A stretch of 64,000 nt of DNA from Peptoniphilus duerdenii ATCC BAA-1640 (GCF_000146345.1 NZ_GL397071.1:1058620-1122619), one strand, 5' to 3'. Shown: positions 14,798-24,170, counted from the first letter of the stretch. The notes: generated by a model not told the origin, from the letters alone. Made by a program: numbers and translations.

Positions 14798-16617
14798 TAA
14801 AAGTAGTTGGAATAACCACTAACAATACATTTTATGTAGGAAGCAAGGAGAGAAACTTCAGGATGAATGAGTTTCTTGCCATAGACGACGAGGCACAGGG
14901 CAGGCTTCTCGGAGAAGTGGTGGAGGCACAGACCTACAATAGATTTATACCGCTTGATATAGGCGGAGATTTTGTTGATAGCTCGGTTCTAATAAGCCTT
15001 AAGAGTTTGGGATACGACCTATCAGAAGATACGATCTATATCGCAAAGGTCAGACTCTTAAAGGAAGCGAAGTATCCAGTGCTAACAGGCTCTGATGTAA
15101 ATATCCCGTCCTTCGAAGAACTAAAGCCGATCATTGCGAAAACTTCGCGAGAAAAGGGACTTACCATTGGAATCATAAAGAACACAGAAGTTTTATATGA
15201 TGAAATGGACGATGAACTAAAAGGAGTTTTGGAGACCTTCGAAGAAGAAAAGACAGAACCACAAAAAGACGTTCCATTTATTTTAAATATAAATTCCATG
15301 CACGAATATCCTCACATAGGAATATTCGGCGGCTCCGGATCAGGTAAGAGCTTCGGACTTAGGGTGCTTCTAGAAGAACTTATGAAGAAAAAAATCCCTA
15401 CCATAGTACTAGATCCCCACTATGAAATGGAATTTGGTGACAGTTCAAATTACGATTTCAAAGATAAGTACAATAAATTTATGGTGGGAAGAGATATTGG
15501 TGTTCAGTTTAGCGAAATAAACGGAATGGAGCTTAAGATAATGCTCTCAGCCGTGTCAGATTTAACAGAATCCATGGAGGCGACTGTTGATATCATCCAT
15601 AGAAAAGGCGGCACTGCGGAAGGCTTAGAGGCTCTCATAGACAATTTAATTGAAGCTATCGACCTTGGAAGGGATAGTATACAAAAAGAAATCGAAATGG
15701 CAAGCGGAGAAGAATTGTCCCACTATGTGCATTTAGAAGATTTACTAAATAAGTACGAGAGAAAAGTAAATATAATGTCCCTTAGAGGAATCGGTTGGAG
15801 ATTAAAACAACTTATAAACCAAGGCATCTTCAATAGAAATATAGATCTTCTATTAAACTCATTAATGGAAGGAAAACTTGTAGTGGTGCAAGGCTCCACA
15901 AAACTTATAAATACATTTAGTACCTATCTTTTAAATAAGACATATAGATTAAGACGTGATTATAAGGATTCCCTTTCAGTGGGTGGAAATGCAGATTATT
16001 TCGTACCATTTATAATAGTTACCGATGAAGCTCACAACTTCGCACCGAAGGCAATCCCATCACCAACTAAATCAGTGCTTCGAGAAATCTCTCAAGAGGG
16101 AAGAAAGTACGGAGTTTTTCTTGTGCTTGCAACTCAAAGACCGACCTTGCTGGATGAAACTATAACCGCACAGCTGAACACAAAATTTATATTTAGAACC
16201 GTCAGGGCACAGGATATCGACACTATTCGTTCTGAAACGGATTTAAGCCCAGAAGAATCTAAAAGACTTCCATATTTAACCACAGGAGATGTATTCGTAT
16301 CATCAGCAGAACTTGGAAGGACTCAGTATGTGAGAATTAGAAAGGCAGACACAACAAGCCCACACAAAGAAAATCCATTCGACGAGCTAAAGACTATGAG
16401 AAACAAACTCAGGGAAGATGAATTTAAAATAGTGGAGGACTATCTTCCAATAGAAGAGACGAACCTTATGATGACAGCGAAAAATATATCTGCATCTAAA
16501 GGCTATGATGTATCGGTAGAAGACTTAAAAGGGATTCTAGAAAGGCTAGAAGAATCAGGACTTGTAGTAAGAGAAAAAGGCTTTCTAGGGGATAAGTATT
16601 TAAGAAAAGAAAATTAA
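14794..16617 (+). CDS. herA: HerA-type DNA translocase ATPase
   Basis: A 607-residue FtsK/HerA-superfamily ATPase forming hexameric motors on DNA. An N-terminal HAS-barrel-like region (about 1-100) is followed by the Walker A GGSGSGKSFGLRVL (about 178-191). A helical insertion precedes Walker B IIVTDEAHNF (about 406-415), then the sensor segment LATQRPTLLDETI and an arginine region near RTVRAQDIDTIRSETD. The last 90 residues are a helical tail with a winged-helix-like end. It is the final gene of the trmN6-rsmI-nurA-herA operon. The DUF87 family also includes defence ATPases, but the NurA partner favours DNA-end processing. Confidence 0.9.
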   Translation: MIKVVGITTNNTFYVGSKERNFRMNEFLAIDDEAQGRLLGEVVEAQTYNRFIPLDIGGDFVDSSVLISLKSLGYDLSEDTIYIAKVRLLKEAKYPVLTGSDVNIPSFEELKPIIAKTSREKGLTIGIIKNTEVLYDEMDDELKGVLETFEEEKTEPQKDVPFILNINSMHEYPHIGIFGGSGSGKSFGLRVLLEELMKKKIPTIVLDPHYEMEFGDSSNYDFKDKYNKFMVGRDIGVQFSEINGMELKIMLSAVSDLTESMEATVDIIHRKGGTAEGLEALIDNLIEAIDLGRDSIQKEIEMASGEELSHYVHLEDLLNKYERKVNIMSLRGIGWRLKQLINQGIFNRNIDLLLNSLMEGKLVVVQGSTKLINTFSTYLLNKTYRLRRDYKDSLSVGGNADYFVPFIIVTDEAHNFAPKAIPSPTKSVLREISQEGRKYGVFLVLATQRPTLLDETITAQLNTKFIFRTVRAQDIDTIRSETDLSPEESKRLPYLTTGDVFVSSAELGRTQYVRIRKADTTSPHKENPFDELKTMRNKLREDEFKIVEDYLPIEETNLMMTAKNISASKGYDVSVEDLKGILERLEESGLVVREKGFLGDKYLRKEN

Positions 16618-16682
16618 ATTTTCTTGGATAGAATAAAATATAAAGACGATATATTAAATCCTACGACAGAAGGAAAAAATAA

Positions 16683-16712
16683 AATAAAAGATAATAAAAG
16701 ATAATAAAAGAT
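16683..16712. repeat. Three tandem 10-bp units
   Basis: AATAAAAGAT occurs three times head to tail. The surrounding 16618-16950 interval is very A/T-rich and, apart from this repeat and the terminator at 16755, shows no gene or RNA that I recognise. Confidence 0.7.
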
Positions 16713-16754
16713 ATAAAATCGAAATAGAAATACAAATTTATAGGACAAAATATA

Positions 16755-16781
16755 AAAGGCGAGGGCAACCTCGTTTTTTTA
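16755..16781 (+). terminator. Terminator downstream of herA
   Basis: Stem CGAGG / CCTCG with a GCAA tetraloop and seven T (16760-16780), about 140 bases after the herA stop. Confidence 0.8.
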
Positions 16782-16952
16782 ATTGTAATTTGTAACCACA
16801 CCGGTTAGACCTGAGTTCCGTATATCTTTAGCGATGAAAAAGAAATAAAAAGAATTCAATTTAAAAAATGGTTTGTAAACACAAAAAAATAAATAATAAA
16901 AAAATAAAGATCTTACTTGGATTTCATTTCACAATTTAAAATAAAATAGGCA

Positions 16953-16985
16953 TAAAAAAAACCTCTCATTTGAGAGGTTTTTTTA
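16953..16985. terminator. Terminator of the opp operon, bidirectional
   Basis: Perfect stem AACCTCTCA / TGAGAGGTT with a 2-base gap, flanked by A8 and T7, just past the substrate-binding protein stop. Confidence 0.85.
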
Positions 16986-16997
16986 AGCGCCAATTTA

Positions 16998-18836
16998 TTA
17001 TTGAGCTACTGCTCTGTCTTTTGAAGTTACTTCTATACTGTATAGTCCGAAGTGTTCTCCTTCAACGTATGGTCTGTAGTCAAAGTGTTTAACTCTGTTG
17101 TTGATTACAATCCAGTCAGTTGAGAATCTTGTTGGAATGTATGGAACTTCTTCCATAGCGATCTTTTGGAATTCTTTGTATGCGTTTGTTCTGAATTCTT
17201 CATCTAAAGCTTCGTTAGATGCGATCTTCTTAAGAACATCTTGCATTGCTGGAGAAGTGTATCTTGGTAAGTTAAACTTAGCTCCTTCTCCGAAGAATCC
17301 TGATGGGTCTGGGTTAGATCCAGTGTTCCATCCAGCCATGAATGCATCGATTTCAGGATCGTCTTCGTCGATCTTGTCATAGAATACGTTGAAGTCCATT
17401 AGTCTGTCGCCGTAAAGTTTTACGTTAAGACCAATTTCTTTCCATTGTTGCATATAGTATTGAGATAGTGGTTCAGCTGTTTCTCCACCTGCCATGTGAG
17501 CGAAGTTGATTACTAGAGGTTTTCCATCTGGAGTTTCTCTGAATCCGTCTCCGTCAGTATCTTTGTATCCTGCGTCATCAAGAAGTTTCTTAGCAAGATC
17601 CATGTCAAAGTAGCATCCCTTTACAGATGGGTCATAGATTTGTCCAAATGCTGGTGGGATTGGAGAGTTTGCGAAGTAAGATAATCCGTTGAAGAATTTT
17701 TGTCCGATTGAATCGTTATCAATAGCGTGTCCCATTGCTTTTCTAAGAGCTGGGTCAGCCATCTTGCAGTTTGGATCAAATACAACTTTCTTTTGAGCTT
17801 CGTCCCATTTACCAAGTTTGAATCCTAGGTAGTTCCAAGAAAGTCTTGGTACACCAACAGTTTTAACGTTAGATAGATCTTTAACGTCTCCGTAGATGTC
17901 GTTACCAGGTCCTAGGTAAATATCGAATTCTCCAGCTTTCATAGAAGCTACAGCTTGAGCTGATGGAAGAACTCTGATTTCAAGGTTTTTGATTTTTGGA
18001 GCTCCCCAGATGTAGTGTTCGTTAGCTTTGAAAGTAACAGATTCACCAGGAACTATATTAGTTACATAGTAAGGTCCGTATGAAAGAGGGTTCTTTCTAA
18101 GAGCGTCACAACCAGCAACGTCTTTCATTGCGATACCTTCGTATTGTTTTGCGTTTACATATTCAAATTGAAGTCCGCCACCCCAAAGGATTGAAGGGTA
18201 GAATTCTTTAAAGTGAACGATAAGTTTAGAATCGTCAACTTTTTCAAGTCCTGAGATATGATCAGCTTTTCCTTCATTGTATTCTATTGCTCCAACTACG
18301 TTTTGAGTGTCTTCGTCAAATCTTACTGATTTAGAGTCTAAAATGTAGTCTTGGTTACATACAATTTCGTACATTTTGATGATATCATCAGTAGTTACTG
18401 TGTCACCATTGTTCCATTTGAACTTAGGGTTGATTTCTGCAGTAGCAGTTTTTGCTTTTGCATCAAATGTCCATCTTACTGGAACTTCATCTTTTGGATT
18501 TTGGTTCATTTCGAAGTTAGGTCCACCTGCTGATGCACCGTTCATTGTGTAACCTAAGATGTTAAAGTCAAGATCATCTTGAGCTAGTACTCCGTTTAGT
18601 ACTCCCTTAAAAGTAGAGTCAGAAATAAGAGCTACTCTTAATGTGTCGTCAGCTGCATCAATTACGTCTCCGTCATTGTCGATAACAGCTTCCATATTTG
18701 GCTTTGATCCTTCTTGTTGTGCGTCTCCTGCATTGGCTTTGTTGCCGTTAGCTTTATTTGCTCCACCATTACCGCAAGCAGTAAGAATAATAGCAAATGC
18801 TAAAAGTAGTGAGACTTTTTTTAGGATATTTTTCAT
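16998..18836 (-). CDS. Oligopeptide ABC transporter substrate-binding lipoprotein
   Basis: A 612-residue family 5 solute-binding protein. The signal peptide ends in lipobox LTAC with lipid-anchored Cys21, followed by a low-complexity N/G/A linker. The body has the family features VRWTFDAKAKTATAEI, then RKAMGHAIDNDSIGQKFF (about 360-377) and near the end a SNPDPSGFFGEGA segment. It probably captures peptides outside the cell for the two permeases encoded just upstream in the operon. It is the last gene of dppDFBCA-like order. The family also binds nickel or other ligands, but length and the peptide-type permeases favour oligopeptides. Confidence 0.93.
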   Translation of the reverse strand: MKNILKKVSLLLAFAIILTACGNGGANKANGNKANAGDAQQEGSKPNMEAVIDNDGDVIDAADDTLRVALISDSTFKGVLNGVLAQDDLDFNILGYTMNGASAGGPNFEMNQNPKDEVPVRWTFDAKAKTATAEINPKFKWNNGDTVTTDDIIKMYEIVCNQDYILDSKSVRFDEDTQNVVGAIEYNEGKADHISGLEKVDDSKLIVHFKEFYPSILWGGGLQFEYVNAKQYEGIAMKDVAGCDALRKNPLSYGPYYVTNIVPGESVTFKANEHYIWGAPKIKNLEIRVLPSAQAVASMKAGEFDIYLGPGNDIYGDVKDLSNVKTVGVPRLSWNYLGFKLGKWDEAQKKVVFDPNCKMADPALRKAMGHAIDNDSIGQKFFNGLSYFANSPIPPAFGQIYDPSVKGCYFDMDLAKKLLDDAGYKDTDGDGFRETPDGKPLVINFAHMAGGETAEPLSQYYMQQWKEIGLNVKLYGDRLMDFNVFYDKIDEDDPEIDAFMAGWNTGSNPDPSGFFGEGAKFNLPRYTSPAMQDVLKKIASNEALDEEFRTNAYKEFQKIAMEEVPYIPTRFSTDWIVINNRVKHFDYRPYVEGEHFGLYSIEVTSKDRAVAQ

Positions 18837-18849
18837 TACTTACCTCCTG

Positions 18850-19806
18850 TCATCCTAATCTTTGTCTTGCGTCAGATGCACGGCGCAGTGCTTGTCCGAC
18901 ATAATTTATACATAACATCAAAAACAATATTGTTAATGATGCAGGTACCCATACATATGGTTTATCTTGTATGATTTCTGGCTTACTTGCAAGTGCTATA
19001 AGTGTACCTAGTGAAGGAACGTTAGCTGGTAGTCCGAAACCTAAGAATGAAAGTGAGGTTTCAATACCGATGTTTCCTGCAAGGGCTAGAGTTGAGTCAA
19101 CTATAAGGATTGATGAAATGTTTGGAAGTATTCCACCGTACATGATCTTAAGATCGGATGTTCCCATAGTCTTAGATGCATTTACATAGTCACGTCTACT
19201 TTCTGATAGGGCTTTAGATCTTACAAGTCTTGCAGTTCCTATCCAATAGAAAGCTGACATTATTAAAACTAAGCTCATAGCTGAGAAGTTTTTAATCATT
19301 GTTACAAGTACAATAATTATCATAAGAACTGGTAGAAGTGATATAAAGTCTACAATTCTCATCACTACAGAGTCAAATTTGCCTCCATAATATCCAACCA
19401 TAAGACCTACGAAAAGTCCTACAAAAGTTGTTATAACTGTTACACCGAATCCGATAAGAACTGAGTTACGAGCACCTACTATTGTAAGAGCCATTACACT
19501 ACGTCCACCGGAGTCTTTTCCAAACCAAGTCCAGAAGCTTTCGCTAGATGGTCTTGCGTATTTTTCGAATATATCTACTTTTACGACTAAATCTTCTGAA
19601 ATGAAGAATGATGTGATAATTATAAAAGATAAGAATGCTACGATTAGCCAAAATGCAACTGTTGCAACTTTATCTTTTTCAAACTCTCTAAGGATAACTT
19701 TGAAACCCATTGGGTTTTCCATTTTTCCTTCTTCGAGTTTCTTCATATCTATTGCTTTTGATTCTTTTGCTTCATTAGGAGCTATCTCTTTTTTGTTTTT
19801 ATCCAT
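18850..19806 (-). CDS. Oligopeptide ABC permease, OppC/DppC-type
   Basis: A 318-residue inner permease subunit. After a charged cytoplasmic N-terminal tail (about 1-55) come six hydrophobic helices. The ABC coupling motif is seen as KTMGTSDLKIMYGGILPN (about 208-225), where the usual EAA loop lies. It ends in SDARQRLG, resembling the typical DPRLR ending of OppC. An OppB-type permease lies 12 bases upstream and the binding protein follows, so it forms a heterodimeric channel with OppB. Confidence 0.94.
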   Translation of the reverse strand: MDKNKKEIAPNEAKESKAIDMKKLEEGKMENPMGFKVILREFEKDKVATVAFWLIVAFLSFIIITSFFISEDLVVKVDIFEKYARPSSESFWTWFGKDSGGRSVMALTIVGARNSVLIGFGVTVITTFVGLFVGLMVGYYGGKFDSVVMRIVDFISLLPVLMIIIVLVTMIKNFSAMSLVLIMSAFYWIGTARLVRSKALSESRRDYVNASKTMGTSDLKIMYGGILPNISSILIVDSTLALAGNIGIETSLSFLGFGLPANVPSLGTLIALASKPEIIQDKPYVWVPASLTILFLMLCINYVGQALRRASDARQRLG

Positions 19807-19818
19807 GATGGTAGCCTC

Positions 19819-20781
19819 CTATTCTATTCTTATTCTTGGGTCAACGATACTCATGATGATATCAGAAAGTAGTGAACCAAGTAAGTTTAAAAATCCATAT
19901 AGCATTACTAACGCATTTACAACAGAATAGTCACGAAGTAGTATGGCATCTATAAATAAGTTACCCATACCAGGATAGTTGAATATTCTTTCTGCAATCA
20001 TTGATCCTCCAAGAAGACCAGTTATTTGGAATCCGAAGAATGCTGCTATTGGTAGAAGAGAGTTCCTAAATATATGATGTGAATATACTTTTTTCATAGG
20101 TACACCCTTTGATCTAGCTGTCTTAACATAGTCTTGTGTCTTAGCGTCTATGATTTCGTTTCTTAGATATTGGATAGTACCAGTTGTTGAAAGTACAGCT
20201 ATACATCCCGCAGGCATGATAAGGTGCTTCATTCTATTTAAGAAGTAAGCAAATGTGCCTTTGGCTATGTGAGGATCTACAGAACCCATTGTTGGTAACC
20301 ATTTAAGTACATAACCAAATAGTAAAAGTGTAAATAGGTATAGTACAAATGATGGCATTGCGTATGAAATGAAGTTATATAGAATAACTCCTTTATCAAA
20401 CTTAGATCCTGGGTTTCTACCAGCTTTAATTCCTAGTGGAAGAGCAATTATATAACTTAGAACAGTTGCAAATAATGCTAATGCAAATGTGTTTGCAGCT
20501 CTTGCACCGATTACTCTAGTTACAGGTTGCTTATATTGGAATGATTTTCCGAAGTCACCTTGTACAGCTTTAGAAATCCATCTCCAATATTGTTGATACC
20601 ATGGGTCATACCATCCAGATTCACGTCTGATTTGTTCTAGTACTTCTGGTTTAACATTTCCACCGATTGATCCAGTAAGTGCATCTCCTGGCATTTGTTT
20701 AGCCATGATGAAGATTAATAAACTCAATATAAATAATTGAGGGATCATTAGAAGCACTCTACGTAAGACTGTTTTCCACAT
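19819..20781 (-). CDS. Oligopeptide ABC permease, OppB/DppB-type
   Basis: A 320-residue permease subunit. The N-terminus MWKTVLRRVLLMIPQLFILS is typical of OppB. Six membrane helices are predicted by eye, and the coupling loop reads YVKTARSKGVPMKKVYSHH (about 218-236). The end SIVDPRIRIE has the DPR(I/L)R tail of the family. Its start overlaps the ATPase gene stop by one base, consistent with translational coupling. Confidence 0.95.
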   Translation of the reverse strand: MWKTVLRRVLLMIPQLFILSLLIFIMAKQMPGDALTGSIGGNVKPEVLEQIRRESGWYDPWYQQYWRWISKAVQGDFGKSFQYKQPVTRVIGARAANTFALALFATVLSYIIALPLGIKAGRNPGSKFDKGVILYNFISYAMPSFVLYLFTLLLFGYVLKWLPTMGSVDPHIAKGTFAYFLNRMKHLIMPAGCIAVLSTTGTIQYLRNEIIDAKTQDYVKTARSKGVPMKKVYSHHIFRNSLLPIAAFFGFQITGLLGGSMIAERIFNYPGMGNLFIDAILLRDYSVVNALVMLYGFLNLLGSLLSDIIMSIVDPRIRIE

Positions 20782-21719
20782 TATTTCTCTCCTCCTTTAA
20801 GTGCGACAAAGTGAGTATCAGAAATTTGTGTCAATGGATATACCTTATTATTGCTATCATAGTAAAGATCATATTTTTCATCATATTCTTTTTCTACTTC
20901 GTCTCTTTGGCGTTTAAGTTCTTCTTTTAATGTAGGGTCAGTGTCAGGAATAGAAGCGATAAGTTTTCTTGTGTAAATATGTTTTGGATTGTTATAAATA
21001 TCTTCTCTTGTTCCTGCTTCTACGAATCTACCTCTGTGCATTATATAGATGTAGTCACACATATGTCTTACAACTCCTAAGTCGTGGGAGATGAATATAT
21101 ATGTTAGATTGAAATCTTTTTGAATTTTCTTCATGTAGTTTAGTACTTGAGCTTGTACTGAAAGGTCAAGTGCTGAAACTGGTTCGTCTGCAATTATTAG
21201 TTTTGGATAACAAGCAACTGATCTTGCAACCCCGATTCTTTGTCTTTGACCACCAGAGAATTCGTGAGGGTACTTGTAGATTGCTTCTTTAGCCATACCT
21301 ACAATTGCAAGTAGTTCTAGAACTCTTTCAAATTCTTCTTCTTTATTTAAGTTTTCGAAGTTTCTAATAGGTTCGCCTATAATATCGATAACTCTTTTTC
21401 TAGGGTCTAATGAACTCATTGAGTCTTGGAAGATCATTTGAACGTCTTTGTTATAATGGATAGACTTTCTAACTGATTTCTTAGTTACGTCATGTCCATT
21501 GTATAGGATTTCTCCTGATGTAACATGTTCAAGACCTACAATGGTTTTACCGATTGTAGATTTACCAGATCCTGATTCTCCGATAAGTCCAATAGTCTTA
21601 CCTTCGTCTATAGTCATGTTTACACCGTCAACAGCATATACATAGTCTATAATTTTGTTGAAAAATCCACCACGAATAGGGTAGTGCACCTTTAAATCTT
21701 TTATTTCTATTAAAGCCAT
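20781..21719 (-). CDS. Oligopeptide ABC ATPase, OppF/DppF-type
   Basis: A 312-residue ATPase powering import. Walker A GESGSGKSTIGKTI, Q-loop MIFQDSMSSLDPRKRV, signature FSGGQRQRIGVAR, Walker B KLIIADEPVSALD and switch histidine FISHDLGVVRH are all present, with the C-terminal OppF-type region. The start is taken at ATG 21719, preceded by GAGGTG in sense and just after the OppD-type stop; the frame could be read from 21737 but that overlaps the previous gene. It pairs with the OppD-type ATPase. Confidence 0.95.
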   Translation of the reverse strand: MALIEIKDLKVHYPIRGGFFNKIIDYVYAVDGVNMTIDEGKTIGLIGESGSGKSTIGKTIVGLEHVTSGEILYNGHDVTKKSVRKSIHYNKDVQMIFQDSMSSLDPRKRVIDIIGEPIRNFENLNKEEEFERVLELLAIVGMAKEAIYKYPHEFSGGQRQRIGVARSVACYPKLIIADEPVSALDLSVQAQVLNYMKKIQKDFNLTYIFISHDLGVVRHMCDYIYIMHRGRFVEAGTREDIYNNPKHIYTRKLIASIPDTDPTLKEELKRQRDEVEKEYDEKYDLYYDSNNKVYPLTQISDTHFVALKGGEK

Positions 21720-21720
21720 A

Positions 21721-22716
21721 TTACACCTCGTAATCAAATTTAAAATGTTTGTAGCATGTACATCTTACAAAGTGTCCTGGTTCAGCTTCGTGAAGCTGTG
21801 TAATCTCTTCGTGTTCGCTTTCTGGAACCCAAGGAATTCTAGGTGCAAATCTACATCCTGTACGAGGTAGGTTAATAAGTGATGGAACCATACCTTGAAT
21901 AACGTGTAGTTCTTCGTTTTCTGAATCCTTTTGAGGGATAGAATTTAGAAGAGATCTTGTATATGGATGTAAAGGATTTTTAAATAATTCATTTACATTT
22001 GCAAGTTCTACAATTTCTCCAGCATACATTACAGCAACTCTGTCTGCCATTTGCGCTACGACACCAAGGTCGTGGGTGATAAGTATAATACCTGCGTGCA
22101 TTTCTTTTTGTATATCAAGCATAAGGTCTAGTATTTGTGCTTGAATAGTTACGTCAAGAGCTGTTGTAGGTTCGTCAGCTATCATAATCTTAGGCTTACA
22201 TGCAAGGGCTATAGAGATAATAACTCTTTGTCTCATACCACCAGAAAGTTCGTGAGGATATTGCCTCATTATTCTCTTTGGATTTTCAATTCCAACTCTG
22301 GTTAAAAGCTCTTCTACTCTAGCCATTCTTTGCTCTTTAGTCATATCAGTGTGATAGATAAGGGCTTCTTCGATTTGATCTTCAATTCTTTGAAGCGGAT
22401 TAAGAGCAGATAGTGGGTCTTGGAAAATCATACCGATTTTTCCGCCACGGATTTCATTGTATTTATCCTCGTCGTATTCCAGAATATTTTCACCTTCGAA
22501 AATAACTTCACCAGATACTCTAGTGTAATTAAAATCGTGAAGTCCCATTATAGTTGTAGCAAGAGTGGATTTACCACATCCTGATTCTCCAACTATCGCT
22601 AAAACTTCATCTGGATACAAGGACAAATTAACATCGTCTACGGCATCGTAGTAGTCGTCTTTGATTCTGAAAGCCGTATGTAGGTCTTTCATCTCAAGTA
22701 AAACTTCTTTGTCCAT
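21721..22716 (-). CDS. Oligopeptide ABC ATPase, OppD/DppD-type
   Basis: A 331-residue ATPase, first gene of the importer operon. Walker A GESGCGKSTLATTI, Q-loop IFQDPLSALNPLQRIEDQ, signature LSGGMRQRVIISI, Walker B KIMIADEPTTALD and LITHDLGVVAQMA are seen. The C-terminus carries RTGCRFAPRIPWVPE, a version of the cysteine-bearing tail of OppD/DppD proteins that usually reads GCxFxxRC and continues to a distal Cys pair (here RCTCYKH). Confidence 0.95.
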   Translation of the reverse strand: MDKEVLLEMKDLHTAFRIKDDYYDAVDDVNLSLYPDEVLAIVGESGCGKSTLATTIMGLHDFNYTRVSGEVIFEGENILEYDEDKYNEIRGGKIGMIFQDPLSALNPLQRIEDQIEEALIYHTDMTKEQRMARVEELLTRVGIENPKRIMRQYPHELSGGMRQRVIISIALACKPKIMIADEPTTALDVTIQAQILDLMLDIQKEMHAGIILITHDLGVVAQMADRVAVMYAGEIVELANVNELFKNPLHPYTRSLLNSIPQKDSENEELHVIQGMVPSLINLPRTGCRFAPRIPWVPESEHEEITQLHEAEPGHFVRCTCYKHFKFDYEV

Positions 22717-22753
22717 TTAATTACTCCATTCTTTTTTTAAGTTGTGTTTATTA

Positions 22754-22773
22754 TACCATAATTATGTATGGTA
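22754..22773. promoter_or_regulatory. Palindrome upstream of the opp operon
   Basis: Perfect dyad TACCATA-attatg-TATGGTA with 7-bp arms, 38 bases upstream of the OppD-type start. On the minus strand it overlaps a TATAAT (-10). It is a candidate operator controlling the importer. I do not recognise the motif as a known regulator box. Confidence 0.5.
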
Positions 22774-22977
22774 AATAAAGTTTTTAAAATTTTATCTTAA
22801 AAACTATGAAAGAAAATTCACATAGAATTTCTAACCTTATAGTAATCATTATAATGAAAATCTTTTCATAAAGCAATAAAAGTTTCATGGAATGTAACAA
22901 AATCTCTGTATTTATAGTGTGCAATAGATTACCTATGTATTTTAAATTTGTATTTCTTCTAATTTTCACAAAATGGT

Positions 22978-23006
22978 TTGAGAAAAACAATTTTTTTGTA
23001 TAAAAT
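22978..23006 (+). promoter_or_regulatory. Promoter of prfB
   Basis: -35 TTGAGA (22978-22983), 17-base spacer, -10 TAAAAT (23001-23006), about 25 bases before the prfB start. The rest of 22774-22977 is A/T-rich, holding a 23-bp motif at 22881-22903 also found at 34073-34095, and no gene. Confidence 0.65.
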
Positions 23007-23031
23007 ATAATTAGTTATAACGGAGGTAATG

Positions 23032-24138
23032 ATGGAACAGAATGTTTATTTAGATAAAACAAAATTAGATGAAATAGAAAGTATGGTAAATTCTCTTATA
23101 GAATCTATGGATATAGATGGAATGAAGGCAAAACTTAGAGACTTAAATGATAAACAAATGGAAGAAGGTTTCTGGGACGATACAGAGTCTGCTCAAAAAA
23201 CTATAAAAGAATTTAATCATTATAATAGAAAGATTGAAAACTTAAAAAGTTTAACAGATGAGATATCTTCTTTAAAAGATCTTCTTGAAATTATGGAAAT
23301 GGAAGGAGACTATTCAAGCTACAAAGATTTCAAAGATGATCTTATAAAACTTGAAAAGCATGCAGAAGATTTCAAGATTGCTACACTTTTAAATGACAAA
23401 TATGACGACAACGATGTAATTCTACAGATTCATGCGGGAGCAGGTGGAACCGAAGCGCAAGACTGGGCATCGATGCTTCTTAGAATGTATACGAGATACT
23501 GTGAACAGAAAGGATTTTCTGCAGAGATTTTGGACCTGCAAAAAGAAGATGAAGCTGGAATCAAATCTGCAACGCTACTTATAAAAGGAGACTCTTGCTA
23601 CGGATATTTAAAAGGAGAAAAGGGCGTCCACAGACTCGTAAGAATTTCTCCTTTCGATTCAAATAAGAGAAGACACACATCATTTTCTTCTGTGGATGTC
23701 TATCCAGAGCTTGAAGATGTTGAAGATGTAGATATAAAGCCAGAGGATTTAAAGATTGACACATACAGATCTTCGGGAGCAGGCGGACAACACGTAAATA
23801 CAACAGACTCTGCCGTAAGAATCACTCACATTCCAACGGGAGTAGTAGTTCAATGTCAAAATGAAAGAAGTCAAATTCAAAACAGAGAGACTGCTATGAA
23901 ACTTCTAAAAGCAAAACTTATATCTCTTGCTCAAGAAGAACAGAAGGAAGCTATAGAAGATCTATCTGGCAACTATTCGCAAATAGCTTGGGGAAGTCAG
24001 ATAAGATCCTATGTTTTCCAACCATATACAATGGTAAAAGATCACAGAACCAACGAAGAAATTGGTGATGTGGAGTCCGTTATGGATGGAAATTTAGATC
24101 CTTTTATAAACGCATATTTACAATCTAAGGTAAAATAA
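23032..24138 (+). CDS. prfB: Peptide chain release factor 2
   Basis: A 368-residue class I release factor recognising UGA and UAA. The RF2-type anticodon element SPF lies in VRISPFDSNKRRHTSF (about 205-220), and the peptidyl-hydrolysis motif GGQ in SSGAGGQHVNTTDSAVRI (about 248-265). Unlike most prfB genes, the reading frame runs without the internal UGA frameshift site near codon 25: residues SLIESMDIDGMKAKL are in one frame. GGAGG at 23022 is better spaced for ATG 23032 than for ATG 23029. A single gene with its own promoter. Confidence 0.96.
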   Translation: MEQNVYLDKTKLDEIESMVNSLIESMDIDGMKAKLRDLNDKQMEEGFWDDTESAQKTIKEFNHYNRKIENLKSLTDEISSLKDLLEIMEMEGDYSSYKDFKDDLIKLEKHAEDFKIATLLNDKYDDNDVILQIHAGAGGTEAQDWASMLLRMYTRYCEQKGFSAEILDLQKEDEAGIKSATLLIKGDSCYGYLKGEKGVHRLVRISPFDSNKRRHTSFSSVDVYPELEDVEDVDIKPEDLKIDTYRSSGAGGQHVNTTDSAVRITHIPTGVVVQCQNERSQIQNRETAMKLLKAKLISLAQEEQKEAIEDLSGNYSQIAWGSQIRSYVFQPYTMVKDHRTNEEIGDVESVMDGNLDPFINAYLQSKVK

Positions 24139-24170
24139 TAAAAATATTTGATATTTTATTTATAAATATG

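Noticed and set aside
14794-16617. HerA gene as a Sir2-HerA or DUF4297-HerA defence system
   Set aside because: The partner is a NurA nuclease and no Sir2 or DUF4297 domain is present, so the resection-type assignment fits better.
22784-22990. 68-codon minus-strand frame between opp and prfB
   Set aside because: A/T-rich, no ribosome site, and it covers the prfB promoter region.
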